From NCBI GenBank assembly GCA_964587885.1, contig CAZPME010000002.1, positions 90,649 to 154,648 of the forward strand: 64,000 bases of DNA, read 5' to 3'. Of the stretch, positions 61,454 through 64,000 are shown one piece after another (position 1 is the stretch's first letter; the number at the start of each line of letters is the position of its first letter). The stretch is from UBA60 sp964587885. GTDB lineage: Archaea > Thermoplasmatota > Poseidoniia > Poseidoniales > Poseidoniaceae. A program made the position numbers and the translations under genes. The notes below the pieces were generated by a model, which worked only from the letters and a program-made list of their open reading frames with translations, was not told the DNA's origin and did not search any database.

Positions 61454-62533
61454 CTAATTTGGAATATTATCTGGTATCAAAATGACTCGCTGAACGTAGG
61501 CGCCATTATGTGCATTTTCAAAAACTTCACAGATTTCAGAGAGTGGCAATAATTGGCTGCTATTCTTGAGATCAACTGCTCCTGATACCACCATCTCCAG
61601 TAACTCGGGATATAATTCGGGTTGACACCCCCAGTTTCCAAAAACTCTTGCATCGTGAGCCATTAGATTTGAAAGGCGGATGTTCACCTTACTCATTGTG
61701 AACCCGACTATGGCCAATACTCCAGAGGGTCCAATCAATTCAAATGCAAGGGTTTGCCCATCAGCATTTCCACTACATTCAAATATTTTCCAGCCATTAC
61801 ATCCCCATCCATTGGAAGTTATCAATTCCCTCAAATAATTCTTCACTTCTTTAGTTGTTTTTTCATTGCAGTTGAGTAAATTAGAGAACCCAAGTTTGCG
61901 CATTGATTCCAGCCGTCTCTGGTCGTTGTCAATACAAATGACGTTTGCTTTCATCGATAAGGCAAGTTGTGCACAATATCCACCGATTCCTCCGCACCCC
62001 ACAATGATACATGTGTCTCCTTCCTCAACGCCAGCCCTCAATAGGGCCTGCCAAGGGGTACTGATTGCATCGGCGACGACAGAAAGTCTTGCAATATCAC
62101 CCTGATAATTGTCAGGGATTTTTACCAACCAGCGTGAAGGGACACGTATATGGGATGCAAAGCCCCCATCCACGTCATTACCTGGCATAATTTGATGTTG
62201 ACAAACGTTGGAATGGCTAGAGTTACAATCAATGCACTCGCCACAGGGGAGAACTGCTGGGATTATGATTCGAGTTTCATTCCACTTTGTTGCCTCTTTC
62301 CCACAACCAACAACAGTTCCTGATATCTCATGTCCTAATACCAACGGCAGGGAGCGTTTTGTGCGAACACCATCGTAATGGAACCCGAGATCGGTATGAC
62401 ATACTCCGCAACCTGCGATGGAAACGATTACTTCATCGGGTTGAAGGTCACTGGTTTTATGTTGCCAACGCCTTATTCTTGGTGGCTTGCCAACTTCATA
62501 AGATTCCCATCCCATCACATTGAAAGTAGCCAT
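61454..62533 (-). CDS. had: 6-hydroxycyclohex-1-ene-1-carbonyl-CoA dehydrogenase (Had)
   Basis: Zinc-dependent medium-chain dehydrogenase that oxidises the hydroxylated ring intermediate. It has 359 residues from ATG 62533, with AGGAGGGGT just upstream fixing the start. AGCGVCHTDLGFHYDGVRT, VLGHEISGTVV, the structural zinc site CGECIDCNSSHSNVC, MPGNDVDGGFASHI and VVADAISTPWQALLRA are the Had pattern; the NAD loop is GCGGIGG. GxGVCHTDLGFxYDGV and the MPGN block are diagnostic of this subfamily. Its stop is 4 bases before the hemerythrin start, and dch is directly upstream. Confidence 0.9.
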   Translation of the reverse strand: MATFNVMGWESYEVGKPPRIRRWQHKTSDLQPDEVIVSIAGCGVCHTDLGFHYDGVRTKRSLPLVLGHEISGTVVGCGKEATKWNETRIIIPAVLPCGECIDCNSSHSNVCQHQIMPGNDVDGGFASHIRVPSRWLVKIPDNYQGDIARLSVVADAISTPWQALLRAGVEEGDTCIIVGCGGIGGYCAQLALSMKANVICIDNDQRRLESMRKLGFSNLLNCNEKTTKEVKNYLRELITSNGWGCNGWKIFECSGNADGQTLAFELIGPSGVLAIVGFTMSKVNIRLSNLMAHDARVFGNWGCQPELYPELLEMVVSGAVDLKNSSQLLPLSEICEVFENAHNGAYVQRVILIPDNIPN

Positions 62534-62560
62534 TGTCCTACCCCTCCTATCGTTCTCCAT

Positions 62561-63331
62561 TCAAGCGCATTTTTTCCAAACAGGTTTACGTTTTTCCAGA
62601 AATGATGTAATCCCTTCGATATAGTCGGGATGAGACATCAAATCCTCAAGAAACAGGTTTCCCATTTGCATGAGATCAAAGGACGAGTTGGAATTTTCCA
62701 GCATTCTCATTCTCTTCAGAGTCAATGAAACAATACTTGAGGGGTTGATGAGAATATTCTGCAAGAATCCAGTTGCTCCCTCTATCAAATCAACGCGTGG
62801 AACAATTAGGTTTGCGAGACCGAGTGAGGACATTTTTTCTGCATTGATTCCTTTGCCGCTGAGAATCATTTCTTTGGCTCTTCTATTGCCAATCTGTGTT
62901 GGTAACTGTAGCATTGCAAACGGCGGATAACAACCTAGAGAAATTTCAGGAATGCTGAAATTGACATCTTCGCTGGCAACGATGAAGTCACAGGCAAGGG
63001 CGAGTTCAGCGCCTCCGCCAAAACAGACTCCATGAATAGCGGCGAGAGTTACCAATGAAGTATTGTGCAATCGTCCGAACAAATTCACCATTTGCTCAAT
63101 CATTTCTGGAGCTTGCTCGGGCCTATGTTCCTCTACCGATGCTCCGGCGCTGAATCCCTTTTCCCCCGCTCCAGATAATACCAAGGCTCGACAACTTGGA
63201 TCATTCTCCACTTCATCGATAATAGATAGGATAGATGCTATCACTCCGGACTCAATGATGTTTAGTGGCGGGTTGTTAATCTCAACGAAAACGATACCAT
63301 CTTGTATTCCAAACCTAGGCAAGAAATCCAA
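62561..63331 (-). CDS. dch: Cyclohexa-1,5-diene-1-carbonyl-CoA hydratase (Dch)
   Basis: Crotonase-fold hydratase acting on the dienoyl-CoA made by benzoyl-CoA reductase. It has 256 residues from TTG 63331; no in-frame ATG exists nearby. GFSAGASVEEHRPEQAPEM, VCFGGGAELALACDF (oxyanion hole) and PEISLGCYPPFA follow Dch of Thauera (FSAGASVEDH, PEIALGVFPP). The end EKRKPVWKKCA is typical of enoyl-CoA hydratases. It lies 110 bases from the ATPase gene and is followed by had. Confidence 0.87.
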   Translation of the reverse strand: MDFLPRFGIQDGIVFVEINNPPLNIIESGVIASILSIIDEVENDPSCRALVLSGAGEKGFSAGASVEEHRPEQAPEMIEQMVNLFGRLHNTSLVTLAAIHGVCFGGGAELALACDFIVASEDVNFSIPEISLGCYPPFAMLQLPTQIGNRRAKEMILSGKGINAEKMSSLGLANLIVPRVDLIEGATGFLQNILINPSSIVSLTLKRMRMLENSNSSFDLMQMGNLFLEDLMSHPDYIEGITSFLEKRKPVWKKCA

Positions 63332-63441
63332 ATAATCAACCCATCTATTCCAGTCGGCCTATAGCCTCAATCTAATGCCCGAACATGTGGGGGCGGCATT
63401 GGTTCATTCATGGCATTGCTAGAATAAGTGCCTCTCAAGTC

Positions 63442-64000
63442 TCATCCAAGTTTTTTCAAGCGTTGCAAAGCAAGTGTACCAGCTCCGATGGCCCCTGCAA
63501 ATTGAGGCAAATTTCCTTTAGGGATATTGACCTTCTCTCCGATTGTCTCCTCCAATCTTTTCACCATGGTTGGAAACCTCATGATTCCACCAATGAGGGT
63601 ATAGTCTGGTTCCATCTTGATCCTTCGCATTAATTGCATTGAGCGACCCACAAGAGAAACCATGGCGCCATTCATGATATCTGCTGGGGATGAACCGATT
63701 GACAATTGATTGATGACTTCAGATTCCGCGAAGACTGCGCAGACTCCTGAAATGACTACTTCATTTGTCGACGATTCTGCCAGTGCACCGATCTCTTCAG
63801 TCGAGAAATTCATGTATCGAGCAGTCTTTTCAAGGAATGCCCCTGTGCCAGCCGCACATTTGTCATTCAATCTGAATGATTTGACTTTAATCTCTTCATT
63901 GAGTTTGCTTGCTTTCATGGTTTGACCTCCAATATCAAGCACAGTCCTAGTGCTTGGATATAGATAATGAGCCCCTCTAGCTCCAGCAGTTAGATCCGTA
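63442..64000 (-). CDS. BcrA/BcrD/HgdC-type ATPase, partial at right edge
   Basis: Fe-S ATPase subunit or activator that drives electrons into benzoyl-CoA reductase or 2-hydroxyacyl-CoA dehydratase. I extended the frame to the edge (TDLTAGARGAHYLYPST then RTVLDIGGQ). The Cys residues that bridge the cluster between two monomers are kept: NDKCAAGTG and GVCAVFAESEV. The ATPase loop reads DIGGQTMKA; HgdC and BcrA have GGQD. The last 60 residues (TLIGGIMRFPTMV, AGAIGAGTLALQ) match the family end. The start and the first third lie beyond base 64000. Subunit identity (A or D) is not settled. Confidence 0.87.
   Translation of the reverse strand, partial: TDLTAGARGAHYLYPSTRTVLDIGGQTMKASKLNEEIKVKSFRLNDKCAAGTGAFLEKTARYMNFSTEEIGALAESSTNEVVISGVCAVFAESEVINQLSIGSSPADIMNGAMVSLVGRSMQLMRRIKMEPDYTLIGGIMRFPTMVKRLEETIGEKVNIPKGNLPQFAGAIGAGTLALQRLKKLG

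Overview
This 64 kb window (about 45% G+C by eye) reads as chromosome of a marine-type euryarchaeon, most likely class Poseidoniia (Marine Group II/III, Thermoplasmatota). The signs are an archaeal RNA polymerase operon with an unsplit rpoB and split rpoA1/rpoA2, ribosomal proteins L30e and S3Ae, PurP, a KH-type CPSF nuclease (aCPSF1/FttA), an archaeal proteasome beta subunit, archaeal coiled-coil and KaiC-like families, many large secreted proteins with short C-terminal anchors, and bacterial-type thyA, folA and plsC. The lineage is inferred from gene content; no rRNA gene is present.

Layout. 1-4.0 kb: minus-strand operon for a b6f-like quinol oxidase: a CxCH secreted protein, a small membrane protein, Rieske protein and a split cytochrome b whose second half leaves the window. 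4.1-9.6 kb: TPR protein, FtsZ-like protein, membrane proteins, RNase P subunit Rnp2 and a methyltransferase-biotin ligase fusion. 9.7-20.2 kb: tRNA-Lys, rpoH-rpoB-rpoA1-rpoA2-rpl30e and an unknown gene. 20.2-38.3 kb: accessory-looking region with a calcium-repeat surface protein, PurP, four related coiled-coil proteins, a KaiC-like ATPase, a roadblock protein, a GNAT enzyme, a zinc-ribbon surface protein, a DtxR-type regulator and large membrane proteins. 38.4-49.8 kb: PdxS, ferredoxin, S3Ae, a phosphorylase, a MazG-like protein, plsC-thyA-folA, a saccharopine-dehydrogenase-like protein and TrpRS. 49.8-56.1 kb: ZPR1-like and SepF-like proteins, PsmB, FttA, a pyruvoyl-decarboxylase homologue and a cupin.

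56.1-64 kb is the most unusual part. Beyond tRNA-Pro(UGG) and about 0.4 kb without a convincing gene lie a blue copper protein and then a tight minus-strand cluster: a BcrA/BcrD/HgdC-type ATPase (cut by the window end), cyclohexadienoyl-CoA hydratase, 6-hydroxycyclohexenoyl-CoA dehydrogenase, a hemerythrin-like protein, the ring-opening hydrolase Oah/BamA, an SDR and a tryptophanase-type lyase. Together these match the lower anaerobic benzoyl-CoA pathway: ring reduction, hydration, oxidation, ring opening and a plausible 3-hydroxyacyl-CoA oxidation. I would not expect this pathway in a Poseidoniia-like genome that also carries a bc complex and a cupredoxin.

The RNA polymerase is also unusual: RpoH and RpoA2 share an N-terminal domain, RpoA1 has a large insertion, and RpoB has lost most cysteines of its C-terminal zinc ribbon. 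All calls come from reading the sequence and recalled family motifs; no searches were run.
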